64,000 nucleotides of DNA from Vibrio maerlii (GTDB lineage Bacteria > Pseudomonadota > Gammaproteobacteria > Enterobacterales > Vibrionaceae), in the NCBI RefSeq assembly GCF_003415655.1, contig NZ_QRHC01000011.1, positions 1 through 64,000 on the forward strand. Direction: 5' to 3'. Under the pieces are notes generated by a model. That model saw nothing but the letters and a program-made list of their open reading frames with translations. It was not told the origin of the DNA and ran no database searches. Numbering within the stretch: the stretch's first letter is position 1; the number at the start of each line of letters is the position of its first letter. This document shows positions 44,223 through 54,043 of this stretch, one piece after another. A program made the position numbers and the translations under genes.

Positions 44223-45548
44223 ATGAAAAAACTGCTTCCACTATTAATTAGTGCAGCCCTAGGTAGCGCAAGCTCATCAGCTATAGCGGACTCGCTAGCT
44301 CAGATTTACGATCAAGCAAAAGAAAACGATCCAACCCTACTACAATCAGCAGCAACGCGTGATGCCGCATTTGAAGCCGTAACATCAAGCCGTGCAACGC
44401 TTTTACCTCAAATTGTATTATCAGCTGGTTACGATATTAATAGCGGTGAGATTAATAACTCTAGTGGTACGCAAGACAATGACAAAAATACCTTCACAGC
44501 AGGTATCAATTTCTCACAAGAGCTATATCAACGTTCATCGTGGATCACTTTGGACACTGCTGAAAAATCAGCTCGCCAGCTAGATTCAGCTTATGCAGCA
44601 CAGCAGCAAGCGCTGATCCTGCGTGTTGCAACAGCGTACTTTGATGTTCTGCGCGCACAAGATAACCTAGTGTTTGTCCAAGCAGAGAAAGCAGCCGTTG
44701 GCCGTCAGCTTGAGCAAACTAAGCAGCGTTTTGAGGTAGGGCTTTCTGCCATTACCGACGTACACGATGCACAAGCGCAATACGATGCAGTATTGGCAGA
44801 CGAAGTGTTAGCGGAAAACAGCCTAACCAATAGCTACGAAGGTCTGCGTGAGATCACCGGTCAAGAGCACTCAAACCTGAATGTTCTGGATACAGATCGT
44901 TTCTCGGCAAGCAAAACAGCGACTTCAGCAGACGCACTTGTAAGTGAAGCGGAAGAAAAGAACTTAAGCCTACTGGCAGCTCGCATATCCCAAGATATTG
45001 CTAAAGATAACATCTCATTACAAAGCTCAGGGCACTTACCATCGCTAACTTTAGACGGCGGTTATAACTATGCAGATCAATCCAATAGCACATCAGACTA
45101 TGATTCAGATAACTTCAATATTGGTTTAAATCTATCGGTTCCACTTTACACTGGTGGTTCTACTACCTCGCTAACTAAGCAGGCTGAGTACAACTATGTA
45201 GCAGCAAGCCAAGAGCTAGAAGCGACTTACCGTGAGGTGGTTAAGAACGTTCGTGCATTCAACAACAACATCAGCGCATCTATCGGTGCACTGCGTGCGT
45301 ATGAGCAAACGGTAATATCAGCGCAATCTGCACTGGAAGCGACTGAAGCGGGATTCGACGTAGGTACGCGTACTATCGTTGATGTACTAGATTCAACTCG
45401 TCGTCTGTACGATGCGAACAAGAACCTATCAAACGCTCGATACGATTACATCATCAGCGTTCTTCAGCTACGCCAAGCAACAGGTACTCTAAGCGAGCAA
45501 GATATCCTAGATATCGATGCTGGTCTGAAAGAAGCACCTCAAGCGTAA
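44223..45548 (+). CDS. tolC: Outer-membrane channel protein TolC
   Basis: Trimeric outer-membrane channel-tunnel that works with RND and ABC pumps and type I secretion. The ATG at 44223 (after AGGAATAGGAC) gives a signal peptide (MKKLLPLLISAALGSASSSAIA) and 441 residues in total. Two repeated OEP halves are visible, with similar LxAQ/Vxx helices, and the conserved SVPLYTGGSTTSLTKQAEYN and TRTIVDVLDSTRRLYDA. It is divergent from nudF and followed by a terminator. E. coli ygiBC are absent here. Confidence 0.97.
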   Translation: MKKLLPLLISAALGSASSSAIADSLAQIYDQAKENDPTLLQSAATRDAAFEAVTSSRATLLPQIVLSAGYDINSGEINNSSGTQDNDKNTFTAGINFSQELYQRSSWITLDTAEKSARQLDSAYAAQQQALILRVATAYFDVLRAQDNLVFVQAEKAAVGRQLEQTKQRFEVGLSAITDVHDAQAQYDAVLADEVLAENSLTNSYEGLREITGQEHSNLNVLDTDRFSASKTATSADALVSEAEEKNLSLLAARISQDIAKDNISLQSSGHLPSLTLDGGYNYADQSNSTSDYDSDNFNIGLNLSVPLYTGGSTTSLTKQAEYNYVAASQELEATYREVVKNVRAFNNNISASIGALRAYEQTVISAQSALEATEAGFDVGTRTIVDVLDSTRRLYDANKNLSNARYDYIISVLQLRQATGTLSEQDILDIDAGLKEAPQA

Positions 45549-45570
45549 ACTAGCTACTCGTAGATATAAG

Positions 45571-45603
45571 AAAGCCCGCTCAGTTTAATGAGCGGGCTTT
45601 TTG
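45571..45603 (+). terminator. Terminator after tolC
   Basis: AAAGCCCGCTCA and TGAGCGGGCTTT form a perfect 12-bp stem around GTTTAA, then TTGTTG. It could also serve hldE on the opposite strand, although the minus T-tract is short. Confidence 0.9.
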
Positions 45604-45652
45604 TTGTTTGCTATTTTACTGCCTGTTTGAGCTATTCTGGCAAATGGTAAGA

Positions 45653-47083
45653 TTAATCCTTCCCACCTTTAATTGCTTCGATGATTTCTGTCGTTGAGCA
45701 GCCTTCTTCGAAGTTCAATACCTTCACTTCACCACCAGCCGCAATCACTTCTGTACCACCCGCGATCTCTTCTGGTTTATAGTCACCGCCTTTCACGAGT
45801 AGTGATGGCAGAACCTCAGAGATAAGACGTTGTGGTGTTTCTTCACTGAATGGTACCACCCAATCAACAGCACCAAGACCAGCCAGTACCGCCATACGAC
45901 GATCGGTTGGGTTTACTGGGCGACCAGGACCTTTTAGACCACGTACAGATTCATCGGTATTCACAGCTACGATCAGGCGATCGCCAAGTTCAGCAGCATG
46001 GTTAAGATAAGATACGTGACCTGCATGAAGGATATCGAAACAACCGTTGGTCATCACAACCTTCTCACCTTTCGCACGTGCTTTCTTCACAGCTTCAACC
46101 AAAGCAGCTTCGCTGATCACACCAAAGTCCGTATCCTGGCTACCGTGTACCGCTTCTGCCAGTTCAATTTCAGACAGAGTCGAAGTACCAAGCTTACCAA
46201 CAACAACGCCTGCTGCAGCATTTGCTAGTGCACACGCCTCGTCCAGAGGTTTACCCGCAGCAACAGAAGCCGCAAGAACAGAGATTACCGTATCGCCAGC
46301 ACCGGTTACGTCATACACTTCTTTCGCTTGTGTAGGAAGGTGAAACGGTTCCTGACCTTTACGTAGCAGTGTCATACCATTTTCGCTGCGTGTTACTAAT
46401 AGTGCTTCAAAATCAAACTCTTCGATCAGCGCGATGCCTTTCTCTACGAGCTCTTGCTCAGACTTCACCTTACCCGCAACTAGTTCGAACTCAGCCATGT
46501 TTGGCGTTAGTAGAGTAGCGCCACGGTAGCGTTCAAAATCTGCGCCCTTAGGGTCGATAAAGACAGGTACACCTGCTGCACGTGCTTTCTGGATGTATTG
46601 CTGTACGTGCTCTAGAGCACCTTTTGCGTAATCAGACAAGATGACTGCTTTCATCGTAGGTAGCGCTGCATCCATTCGAGAAAGCACCAACTCTGCATCG
46701 GTGTTTTCAAACTTATCTTCAAAATCTAAGCGGATGAGTTGCTGACCACGGCTCATCACACGTAATTTAGTGATGGTCGGGTAATCAGGTAGCGCGACAA
46801 AATCACAATGTACTTTTAGACTTTGCAGCGTGTTCGTCAGAACTTGTGCTGGCTCATCATCGCCAGTTAGACCAACGATATGAGCATGTCCACCAAGAGA
46901 AGCAATATTCATTGCAACGTTGGCTGCACCGCCTGGGCGTTCTTCATTGTTTTCTACTTTCACCACAGGGACTGGTGCTTCTGGAGAGATGCGACCTGTT
47001 GGGCCATACCAGTAGCGATCCAGCATTACGTCGCCGATGATCATTACATTCGATTGGCTGTATTCAGGCAAGATAGGTTTCAT
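45653..47083 (-). CDS. hldE: Bifunctional heptose 7-phosphate kinase / heptose 1-phosphate adenyltransferase
   Basis: Makes ADP-heptose for the lipopolysaccharide inner core. The kinase domain (about 1-318) is ribokinase-like with DVMLDRYW, GGAANVAMN and the anion-hole motif DVTGAGDTV. The adenylyltransferase domain (about 345-476) has VMTNGCFDILHAGHVSYL and VKGGDY. From the ATG at 47083 it has 476 residues (477 in E. coli); an in-frame TTG four codons upstream is less likely. It follows glnE on the same strand, as in E. coli. Confidence 0.98.
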   Translation of the reverse strand: MKPILPEYSQSNVMIIGDVMLDRYWYGPTGRISPEAPVPVVKVENNEERPGGAANVAMNIASLGGHAHIVGLTGDDEPAQVLTNTLQSLKVHCDFVALPDYPTITKLRVMSRGQQLIRLDFEDKFENTDAELVLSRMDAALPTMKAVILSDYAKGALEHVQQYIQKARAAGVPVFIDPKGADFERYRGATLLTPNMAEFELVAGKVKSEQELVEKGIALIEEFDFEALLVTRSENGMTLLRKGQEPFHLPTQAKEVYDVTGAGDTVISVLAASVAAGKPLDEACALANAAAGVVVGKLGTSTLSEIELAEAVHGSQDTDFGVISEAALVEAVKKARAKGEKVVMTNGCFDILHAGHVSYLNHAAELGDRLIVAVNTDESVRGLKGPGRPVNPTDRRMAVLAGLGAVDWVVPFSEETPQRLISEVLPSLLVKGGDYKPEEIAGGTEVIAAGGEVKVLNFEEGCSTTEIIEAIKGGKD

Positions 47084-47186
47084 ATAAAGTTCCAAACGGT
47101 TAAAACTGAGTGAAGTTTAGCACACCCCATACAGCGGCTAAACTATTGAGACTAATATCCCTTTGATAAATCAATGTTCGCAGCGA

Positions 47187-50033
47187 TCATCCTAGCCACT
47201 GCTGCCAGATACGCTGCACATGTTCTCGCTCTTTAGTAAAGCGATCATCTGCAACATCCGCGTCTAGATTAATTAGGTTTCGACGATGTATTTCATCGCG
47301 CATGCTGGTGTAAGCATGTGTAAGCAGCAAACCCTCGTCTTCTTCAAGTATCCCTTGTGCCAACATACTCTCAAACACGCGTACATTGTCAGACCAACGA
47401 GTAAGTTTAGGGTGCTTATGACTGAAGTTAAGTACCAAATATTGTGCTAAGAATTCAATGTCGGTAATGCCACCCGCATCTTGTTTTAGCATAAAACGGC
47501 CACTTTTTTTGCCACCCAAGTGGTCACGCATCTTAATGCGCATATCAACCACATCTTGCTTAAGCTTATCACTATCACGCTCAATACACAGAATGTCGTG
47601 ACGGATGCGAGCAAACTCTTGCTGTAACGCCGAATCTCCATAAATCATACGCGCACGAGTGAGCGCTTGATGCTCCCAGGTCCACGCATCATTTCTTTGG
47701 TATTCCTCAAAGGCTTCCGTTGGGCTCACCAACAAACCGGATGCGCCAGATGGACGCAAGCGAGTATCAACTTCATACAAAATGCCGGAAGCGGTGCGAG
47801 TCGAGAAGATATGGATGATTCGTTGAGCTAGGCGCAGATAGAACTGTCGTCCGTCGATCTCTTTCTTACCACCGGTGTACACGTGAACTGGACAATCGTG
47901 CATAAAGACAATATCTAGATCTGAGTTGTAACCTAGCTCCCAGCCCCCGACTTTTCCGTAACCAACCACCGCAAAGCCTTTACCATCGCGATCTTTTAGG
48001 TGAGTTGGGACACCGTATTTCTCTGACACTTGTAGCCAAGCTTGGTTCACCCCTGCTTCAACAATGGCCTCAGAGAGATAGGTCAGATGATCACTCACCT
48101 TCATTACCGGCAGCACACCCGCAATGTCGGCAGCCGCAATACGAAGAATACAGATCTGCTTGAACTGACGCAGCGCTTCCATCTGCTGTTCCATATCGTC
48201 TTCTGGGATACGGGCAAGATAGTCGCGTAACTCTACTTTATACGACTCAAGCGGGATCGGATTATACAGCTGCTGCGGGTCAATCAGTTCATCGAGAAGG
48301 ATTGGGTAGCGCCCAAGTTGTTCGGAGATCATTGGGCTCGCAGTACATAAGCGTACAAGCTGCACTAATGCCGCATTGTGTTCATCCAATAGCTCAAGGT
48401 AGGTCGTTCGGGTAACGATTCGATGCAATAAGTGCAATACTCGAGGCAAACCAAACTGAGCGTCTTTATTGGTAAATAAGGCCTGAAAAACCTTTGGCAT
48501 TAAACGGTTTAATACTTCACGGCCACGTGGGCCAAGGGTTTTCTTGGCAAGATCTTTCTTAAAGTGCTCAATCGTTGTGACCACTTTATCGGGGTCCTCC
48601 ACCTCAATGTCCGAGGTCAAGATGTTGAGCAGCACATCATGATCGTGCGCCATATCCCATAGCTCAGTAAAGTGTTTAGCAATGGTTTCGCTCTCTTCTT
48701 CTTCATCACCAATCAGGTGCTCAAACACCTTATGGACATTACCCATATAGCTGCTCACATCATCACGAAGCTCTGTCCACGATTGGTAGCCCATCGCAAT
48801 CGCGAGTTTGTACTGCTCAAGTTCATCATCAGGGAGGGTTTGAGTCTGCTTATCTGCCATCGCTTGCAGCAAGTTTTCAAGTCTACGCAAGAACAGGTAA
48901 GCCTCACGAAGGTGAACAACCTCATGAGATTCAAGCTGGTGAAGTGAGTCAATGGCATCAAGAGTCTCCAATAACCCACGGCCGCGTAGGCTAGGTTCAC
49001 GACCACCACGAATCAACTGGAAGACCTGAGCAATAAACTCGACCTCACGAATGCCCCCAGCGCCCAGCTTAATATTGTTACTCAAGCCTCGACGACGTAC
49101 TTCGGTACTGATCATCGACTTCATTCGACGCAACGATTGAATCGCACTGAAATCAATATAGCGGCGGAATACAAACGGGCGTAGCATTTGACGCAGCTCT
49201 TGATACTGCGGATACATCTCACGCCCCATGACCCGAGCCTTAATCATGGCATAGCGCTCCCAATCACGACCTTGTTCTTGGTAGTAATCCTCTAACGCAG
49301 CAAAGCTCATAACCAATGGGCCGCTCTCGCCAAATGGGCGAAGACGCATATCGGTACGATAGCAAAAGCCATCAAAGGTTTGCTGGTCGAGAGCTTTGAT
49401 AATGCGCTGACCAAGGCGGGTAAAGAACTGAGCATTTGCAATGCTGCGACGAGCACCTTGTGTCTCACCATTCTCTGGATAGGTAAAAATAAGGTCGATA
49501 TCAGACGAAAAGTTGAGCTCTCCACCGCCGAGCTTACCCATACCAATGATCAGCATCGGCTGAGCTTCACCTTGTGTGTTGGTTGGCGTGCCCCACTCAG
49601 CGCAACAAACTTTGTACTGCCATTGGTAGGTTTCAAAGATCATCGCCTCAGCAAGCATCGAAAGATGTTTCAGGCTTTGCTCTAATGACCAGGTCGCATT
49701 GAAGTCTCGCCAAGCAATATAGCTCATCTCTCGATTACGGAACTGTCGTAGCACGCGATGACCACTCATCTCATCACTGCATTGATCTAGCTTTGCCGCA
49801 AGATCCGCTCTATAACCTTCACTACGATCTTCAATGGTTAACATTTCAGGCAAGTCGCGACATAAAACCTCATCGCGATGTAGATTCTCAGCAACAAACT
49901 GACTTAGTCCCAATACTCTTTCTAGCGACTGTTTTAGCTCAATTGGCCAATTTTCTAAGATGGCGCTGTGTTGTTCCTCCAACCGAGCAAGTTGAGCTTG
50001 AGCATCTGCGTGAAGCTGAGTAGGCAAAGTCAT
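47187..50033 (-). CDS. glnE: Bifunctional glutamine synthetase adenylyltransferase/deadenylase
   Basis: Adenylylates and deadenylylates glutamine synthetase under control of PII. The 948 residues (946 in E. coli) have two nucleotidyltransferase domains, each with its own G-G-x-E-L-x-Y/F-S-D-D/L motif: the N-terminal one in GMGKLGGGELNFSSDIDLIF and the C-terminal one in GYGKVGGWELGYNSDLDIVF. Linker and regulatory helices lie between. It precedes hldE by about 100 bases. In E. coli ygiF is directly upstream; here two extra genes intervene. Confidence 0.98.
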   Translation of the reverse strand: MTLPTQLHADAQAQLARLEEQHSAILENWPIELKQSLERVLGLSQFVAENLHRDEVLCRDLPEMLTIEDRSEGYRADLAAKLDQCSDEMSGHRVLRQFRNREMSYIAWRDFNATWSLEQSLKHLSMLAEAMIFETYQWQYKVCCAEWGTPTNTQGEAQPMLIIGMGKLGGGELNFSSDIDLIFTYPENGETQGARRSIANAQFFTRLGQRIIKALDQQTFDGFCYRTDMRLRPFGESGPLVMSFAALEDYYQEQGRDWERYAMIKARVMGREMYPQYQELRQMLRPFVFRRYIDFSAIQSLRRMKSMISTEVRRRGLSNNIKLGAGGIREVEFIAQVFQLIRGGREPSLRGRGLLETLDAIDSLHQLESHEVVHLREAYLFLRRLENLLQAMADKQTQTLPDDELEQYKLAIAMGYQSWTELRDDVSSYMGNVHKVFEHLIGDEEEESETIAKHFTELWDMAHDHDVLLNILTSDIEVEDPDKVVTTIEHFKKDLAKKTLGPRGREVLNRLMPKVFQALFTNKDAQFGLPRVLHLLHRIVTRTTYLELLDEHNAALVQLVRLCTASPMISEQLGRYPILLDELIDPQQLYNPIPLESYKVELRDYLARIPEDDMEQQMEALRQFKQICILRIAAADIAGVLPVMKVSDHLTYLSEAIVEAGVNQAWLQVSEKYGVPTHLKDRDGKGFAVVGYGKVGGWELGYNSDLDIVFMHDCPVHVYTGGKKEIDGRQFYLRLAQRIIHIFSTRTASGILYEVDTRLRPSGASGLLVSPTEAFEEYQRNDAWTWEHQALTRARMIYGDSALQQEFARIRHDILCIERDSDKLKQDVVDMRIKMRDHLGGKKSGRFMLKQDAGGITDIEFLAQYLVLNFSHKHPKLTRWSDNVRVFESMLAQGILEEDEGLLLTHAYTSMRDEIHRRNLINLDADVADDRFTKEREHVQRIWQQWLG

Positions 50034-50090
50034 GTGTGATCCTTTGATGTCATTCCATAAACTATGTCTAAGATATCAAACTCAGTCGAT

Positions 50091-50123
50091 AAAAAAATGC
50101 CCGCAATAAAAATTGCGGGCATT
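50091..50123 (-). terminator. Terminator after the chemoreceptor gene
   Basis: AATGCCCGCAAT and ATTGCGGGCATT form a perfect 12-bp stem around AAAA. On the minus strand seven T follow. It isolates the chemoreceptor gene from glnE. Confidence 0.92.
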
Positions 50124-50153
50124 AGGAGTAACTACTTGTTTAGATTCTATGAA

Positions 50154-51410
50154 TTAGACCTTAAACGAGCGAATCTTACCGTCTAGTTCTTCAGCGTTGT
50201 TTTGCATCATCTCTGATGTTTCAAGCAGTTCACCAACAACAACAACGGAAGCTTCAACCAGCTCACGAACATTGGTTAGGTTGGAATTCATCTCTTCCGC
50301 TACACTACTTTGTTGGCCCGCCGCCGTTGCAATATGGAAGTTCATATCGTTAATTTGTGTCACTTGGCTCACGATGCCATCCAGCTCGGTGCCTGCGCTG
50401 GTTACCAGCTCAACACCTTCAGCAGCCTCTACTACACTCTTTTCCATCAGCTCTACCGCAGAATTTGCGCTAGTCTGTAGCTGACCAATCATATCTTGGA
50501 TTTCAACCGTCGCTTCTTGAGTACGTTGCGCCAAGTTACGAACCTCGTCGGCAACCACAGCAAAGCCACGACCCGCTTCACCAGCACGTGCCGCTTCGAT
50601 TGCTGCATTCAGTGCCAGTAGGTTGGTTTGTTCAGAAATCCCTTGGATTGTTCCGACCACGCTACCGATTGATTCAACGCGTTCTTCTACTTGATTCACA
50701 GCTTGAGCAGAAGCTGCAATATCGGTAGATAGTTCGTTCATCTTAACGACCGTGCCTTGAACGAACTCTTGACCCGTTACCGCTTGAACAGATGCTTGCT
50801 CTGTTACCGCTGACGCGCTTTGTGCGTGCTCAGCAACCGTCTGAACCGTTGAGCTCATCTCACTCATTGCCGTAGCAAGCTGGTCGATTTCGTTAAACTC
50901 TTCTTGCGCAGACTCTTTGGTTTCAGACATGCTCATCGTCATCACTTCTGTCAGCGTTGAAAGCTCTTCTGAAGAAGCCATTTGCGTCTTGATGATGTCA
51001 TGCAGTTGAACGCGAGTTTTCTCAAGTTCACGCGCCACATCACCGTACTCATCTTTACAGTCCATAAAGATAGGTTCGGATAGATCTTTTTCAGCCATGC
51101 GCTTAATGCTTTCACTCAAGTACTTAGTTTGACGCAGCATAATATTGGCAGCAAACAGCAGCAGTGCGACAAATACAACAATCATCACCGCTGTTTGCCA
51201 GAATACTTGTACTAGATATGCGTCATAATGTTGTTGAGCAACCGCTGCATTGTTGGTTGCACTCATTAACGCATCGTGGAAGCTATTCGCATCCCAAAGC
51301 TGTTTTGCAATTAGTAAGATGGTACTAAAGACCATTAACATGACCATTTTAGGGACCAAGCGAATATCCGTTATCACTTTTTCCCAAGGTTTGAAAACCA
51401 CTCCAGCCAT
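50154..51410 (-). CDS. Methyl-accepting chemotaxis protein with minimal periplasmic domain
   Basis: Chemoreceptor that would signal to CheW/CheA. From the ATG at 51410 (after GGAGAAGTGACA) it has 418 residues: TM1 about 22-38, only about 30 periplasmic residues, TM2 about 68-92, a HAMP domain (about 93-145), then the cytoplasmic coiled coil with the conserved hairpin tip GRGFAVVADEVRNLAQRTQEA. An upstream in-frame TTG is less likely. With so short a loop there is no room for a normal ligand-binding domain, so it may sense a membrane or intracellular state, or work through a partner. It has its own terminator and is divergent from a K+ channel gene. Confidence 0.95.
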   Translation of the reverse strand: MAGVVFKPWEKVITDIRLVPKMVMLMVFSTILLIAKQLWDANSFHDALMSATNNAAVAQQHYDAYLVQVFWQTAVMIVVFVALLLFAANIMLRQTKYLSESIKRMAEKDLSEPIFMDCKDEYGDVARELEKTRVQLHDIIKTQMASSEELSTLTEVMTMSMSETKESAQEEFNEIDQLATAMSEMSSTVQTVAEHAQSASAVTEQASVQAVTGQEFVQGTVVKMNELSTDIAASAQAVNQVEERVESIGSVVGTIQGISEQTNLLALNAAIEAARAGEAGRGFAVVADEVRNLAQRTQEATVEIQDMIGQLQTSANSAVELMEKSVVEAAEGVELVTSAGTELDGIVSQVTQINDMNFHIATAAGQQSSVAEEMNSNLTNVRELVEASVVVVGELLETSEMMQNNAEELDGKIRSFKV

Positions 51411-51535
51411 TGTCACTTCTCCACGATGTCTATTATATTTTGAATCTATTGTTGCCAACTATTTGTTCTCATATATAAATAGTGCTCTCAAACACCAAGT
51501 TTCACAAATGAGAAAACAATTATTTTGCGCCGCGT
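51411..51535. promoter_or_regulatory. Divergent chemoreceptor/K+ channel intergenic region
   Basis: The 125 AT-rich bases separate the two divergent genes and should hold both promoters. No confident -10/-35 pair or operator is assigned. Confidence 0.3.
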
Positions 51536-52288
51536 ATGAATAGAAATGATACCAAAAATGAGTTAAAGCCGATGAGCCTGTTATCGCTAATCTTGTCATT
51601 CATGGCATTATTTGTGATCTCAACACTGTTGTTCGTAACAATTGATGAAGAGACCCGTCATTTGCTTATCGGCTTGGATTTTATTATCTGTAGTGTTTTT
51701 CTTATCCAACTCACCATGGATTTGATCCGTGCCACAAATAAAAGGCAATACCTCAAAACTCATTGGGTCGATTTTGCTGCAAGCCTGCCAATGATCGAGC
51801 CTCTAAGGTACGCACGTTTATTCCACATCTTCCGAGTCATACTGCTAATTCGCTCAGGGCGAGTGGTGCTAAAGCAGCTTTCCCGTAACCGTAAAGAGAC
51901 CACCCTAGCGAGTATCCTTTTGTTACTTGTCGTTCTGTTAACCGTCGGTTCAATGACCATTTTGAGTGTCGAGAGTCGAGCGCCGGATGGGAATATTCAT
52001 TCATGGATTGATGCGATTTGGTGGGCATTTGTGACAATTTCGACCGTCGGATACGGTGATCACTATCCGGTAACGGATGTGGGCAAACTGGTTGCCTCGA
52101 TTGTCATCATTTGTGGTGTTGGTTTGTTCGGTATGATTTCGGGTTTGATTACCTCAATCATTACTCACTCTGCAGAAGAGCAGCTCAACGATGACATGAT
52201 GATGAAAACCATCATCAAACAGCAACAAGAGATCCTGCAACGTCTAGAGGCTATAGAGATTGCGCTTAAAGAAAGCGACGCTGATTAA
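51536..52288 (+). CDS. Voltage-gated-type potassium channel
   Basis: Six-helix K+ channel of the voltage-gated superfamily. The 250 residues show hydrophobic S1 (about 15-35) and S2 (about 45-62), S3, and an S4-like helix rich in arginine (RYARLFHIFRVILLIRSGR, about 91-109). Pore helices follow with the selectivity filter TVGYGD at 170-175, then S6 (about 185-208) and a C-terminal coiled coil (about 215-248, KQQQEILQRLEAIEIALKE) that could tetramerise it. No RCK/TrkA-N domain is present. It sits divergent from the chemoreceptor and convergent with ygiF. Physiological role unknown. Confidence 0.92.
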   Translation: MNRNDTKNELKPMSLLSLILSFMALFVISTLLFVTIDEETRHLLIGLDFIICSVFLIQLTMDLIRATNKRQYLKTHWVDFAASLPMIEPLRYARLFHIFRVILLIRSGRVVLKQLSRNRKETTLASILLLLVVLLTVGSMTILSVESRAPDGNIHSWIDAIWWAFVTISTVGYGDHYPVTDVGKLVASIVIICGVGLFGMISGLITSIITHSAEEQLNDDMMMKTIIKQQQEILQRLEAIEIALKESDAD

Positions 52289-52297
52289 GCATCGCTT
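52273..52297 (+). terminator. Weak hairpin at the end of the K+ channel gene
   Basis: AAGCGACGCT and AGCATCGCTT pair with one mismatch around GATTA and include the stop codon. No T-run follows on the plus strand, so its terminator role is doubtful. Confidence 0.3.
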
Positions 52298-52321
52298 GAT
52301 GTTTGCTCTCTATGATACAGC

Positions 52322-53836
52322 CTAGCGCCAGTATGGTACAGCTTCTACACCGATGAGACGAGTTTGCTCCATAGCATGAAGAATCGAGTTCTCTTGGCGA
52401 GATAACCAACGCTTCAGCTGCTCTTGCTCATCACCCTCTAATTTGTCGAGTAGCTCTGCAAGCGGGTTTAGCATTAACAGATCATCGATACCTTGCAGCA
52501 AATCAGCCCATGGTAGGCGGAAACTGATACGCTCTTCTTCATCATAAAGAGACGCAAAACCAACACCTGTATATAGATTACGCATCAATCGGTATTGCTG
52601 GTCGATGTACTCTTGCCGATTCAACGCTCTCTCTGGTGGAAAAGCTTCCATCAACTCAGCCCAAGTGCGATCAAGTTGTTTAGCGGAGAATTGCTTCACA
52701 CTTCGTGACATTTTTTCGCGCGCTTTCTCATCGAGGAAAGGCTGCCAGCCACGAGTCAGGATCCAGCGGCTCAAGTCCAGCAATAGACCCGTGTAACGAG
52801 CAGAGCTGATTAACTCAAGTAGGCTTTCTCTATCAGGAAGTTCATCTTTCTTCACCGACAGCTCAGCCACCAGCCACTTTCTCGCATCCAGCTTGCGCAG
52901 CACATGGCCTTTATCTTCCAGCAAGTCTTCTAGGTAATCGTGAGTTTTCAGCCAGCTCAACTCTTCTTCTAACCATTTAAGTTCTTGGCGAACAATAGCA
53001 CTTGCGCGGCGAGGCACGATGCCACCAAAGATAGTTAAGGTCTGACGAATGAAGCTGATGGAATGGCTGATTTCATGCAGCGCTGCAACCGAGTCTCGCT
53101 CTGCATAAATTTGTTCGTGGTGGTGCCAATGAGAAAGTGCAAACTCCAGTGAGCGAACAAAACTCAGCTCTACAGTATCATCACTCTCACATTCAACGAG
53201 ACCTAATGGGTGCTCTTTATCGCCTTCATAATCTTGTGCAAGGCGGTAACCACGAGCGGCTTTGCTAAGGTTACCCAAACGCATACCGCCATCTTCACTA
53301 AATAGACGAGCAAGGGTAAACAAGGCATCGGTTTGACCTGACTTCAACTCAAGCTCGACCTCACAAATCAGGTCTTCTTTGCCTTGAGCACTGACAGTGC
53401 CTTGGTCAAACGCCACCTCAACTTGACTGCCATCAGGCATACCAATCAACCACTGCTCGCGTGTGAAGTCGGTAGAGAATAGAGGCAGAAGCTCAGATTG
53501 CAGCGTCTCAATATCACGCCCTGCAGGCCAGATGTCACTTGGGTGCAAAGAAAGTAGAGGCTCGTTTGATGTATGTTCAGCATTGAACTCTGGGCGTTGA
53601 TGCAAACCAGCGACAACACGACCAGCAGTCTTGACCGTTTGTACAAACACATCGTCAAAACGACGAATTCGCATACCAGTATCATGCTGACGTAGCCAAT
53701 TGTCTGGCGTATCGAAGTAGGTGTTACCTAGCTCGCGACAGCTATGTTGTAAGACCTTGGTTGAAGCAATTTTTTCTTTTAAAACGTCTGAAAATTCAGG
53801 AGAAACAAAAAACTTCAGCTCTATTTCGGTTTCCAT
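52322..53836 (-). CDS. ygiF: Inorganic triphosphatase YgiF (CYTH-CHAD)
   Basis: Hydrolyses inorganic tripolyphosphate. The N-terminal CYTH domain (about 1-200) starts with the signature EIELKF and has the charged tunnel residues expected of the family (RIRRFD, QTVK, EVELELKSG). The C-terminal half (about 220-500) is a helical CHAD domain, a fold that binds polyphosphate in other proteins. The 504 residues compare with 433 in E. coli. It is divergent from the DUF47-pit phosphate genes; in E. coli the divergent neighbour is ygiM. Confidence 0.93.
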   Translation of the reverse strand: METEIELKFFVSPEFSDVLKEKIASTKVLQHSCRELGNTYFDTPDNWLRQHDTGMRIRRFDDVFVQTVKTAGRVVAGLHQRPEFNAEHTSNEPLLSLHPSDIWPAGRDIETLQSELLPLFSTDFTREQWLIGMPDGSQVEVAFDQGTVSAQGKEDLICEVELELKSGQTDALFTLARLFSEDGGMRLGNLSKAARGYRLAQDYEGDKEHPLGLVECESDDTVELSFVRSLEFALSHWHHHEQIYAERDSVAALHEISHSISFIRQTLTIFGGIVPRRASAIVRQELKWLEEELSWLKTHDYLEDLLEDKGHVLRKLDARKWLVAELSVKKDELPDRESLLELISSARYTGLLLDLSRWILTRGWQPFLDEKAREKMSRSVKQFSAKQLDRTWAELMEAFPPERALNRQEYIDQQYRLMRNLYTGVGFASLYDEEERISFRLPWADLLQGIDDLLMLNPLAELLDKLEGDEQEQLKRWLSRQENSILHAMEQTRLIGVEAVPYWR

Positions 53837-54043
53837 ATCTGTACCTTAGTGAGGAGTCACTCAAAGGATATTGCCTTATCCAGTTATCAGCAAGAAAGAA
53901 ATATTGGATATATGATGATCTAAAACAGTTTTAATGGTGAGATTATTGGGTTAACATGCGCGACTTTATAGCCGTCGCTCAACATTTCACCACAGAAATG
54001 GTGTATGTTTTTTATTGGGTTATATTTATTAGGTTGATAAACC
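53837..54043. promoter_or_regulatory. Divergent ygiF/DUF47 intergenic region
   Basis: This 207-base AT-rich gap separates ygiF from the phosphate transport pair. I looked for a PhoB box (CTGTCAT repeats) and saw no convincing one. No ORF is supported. Confidence 0.3.

Noticed and set aside
53837..54043. PhoB box upstream of the DUF47-pit genes
   Set aside because: No pair of CTGTCAT-like direct repeats is present.
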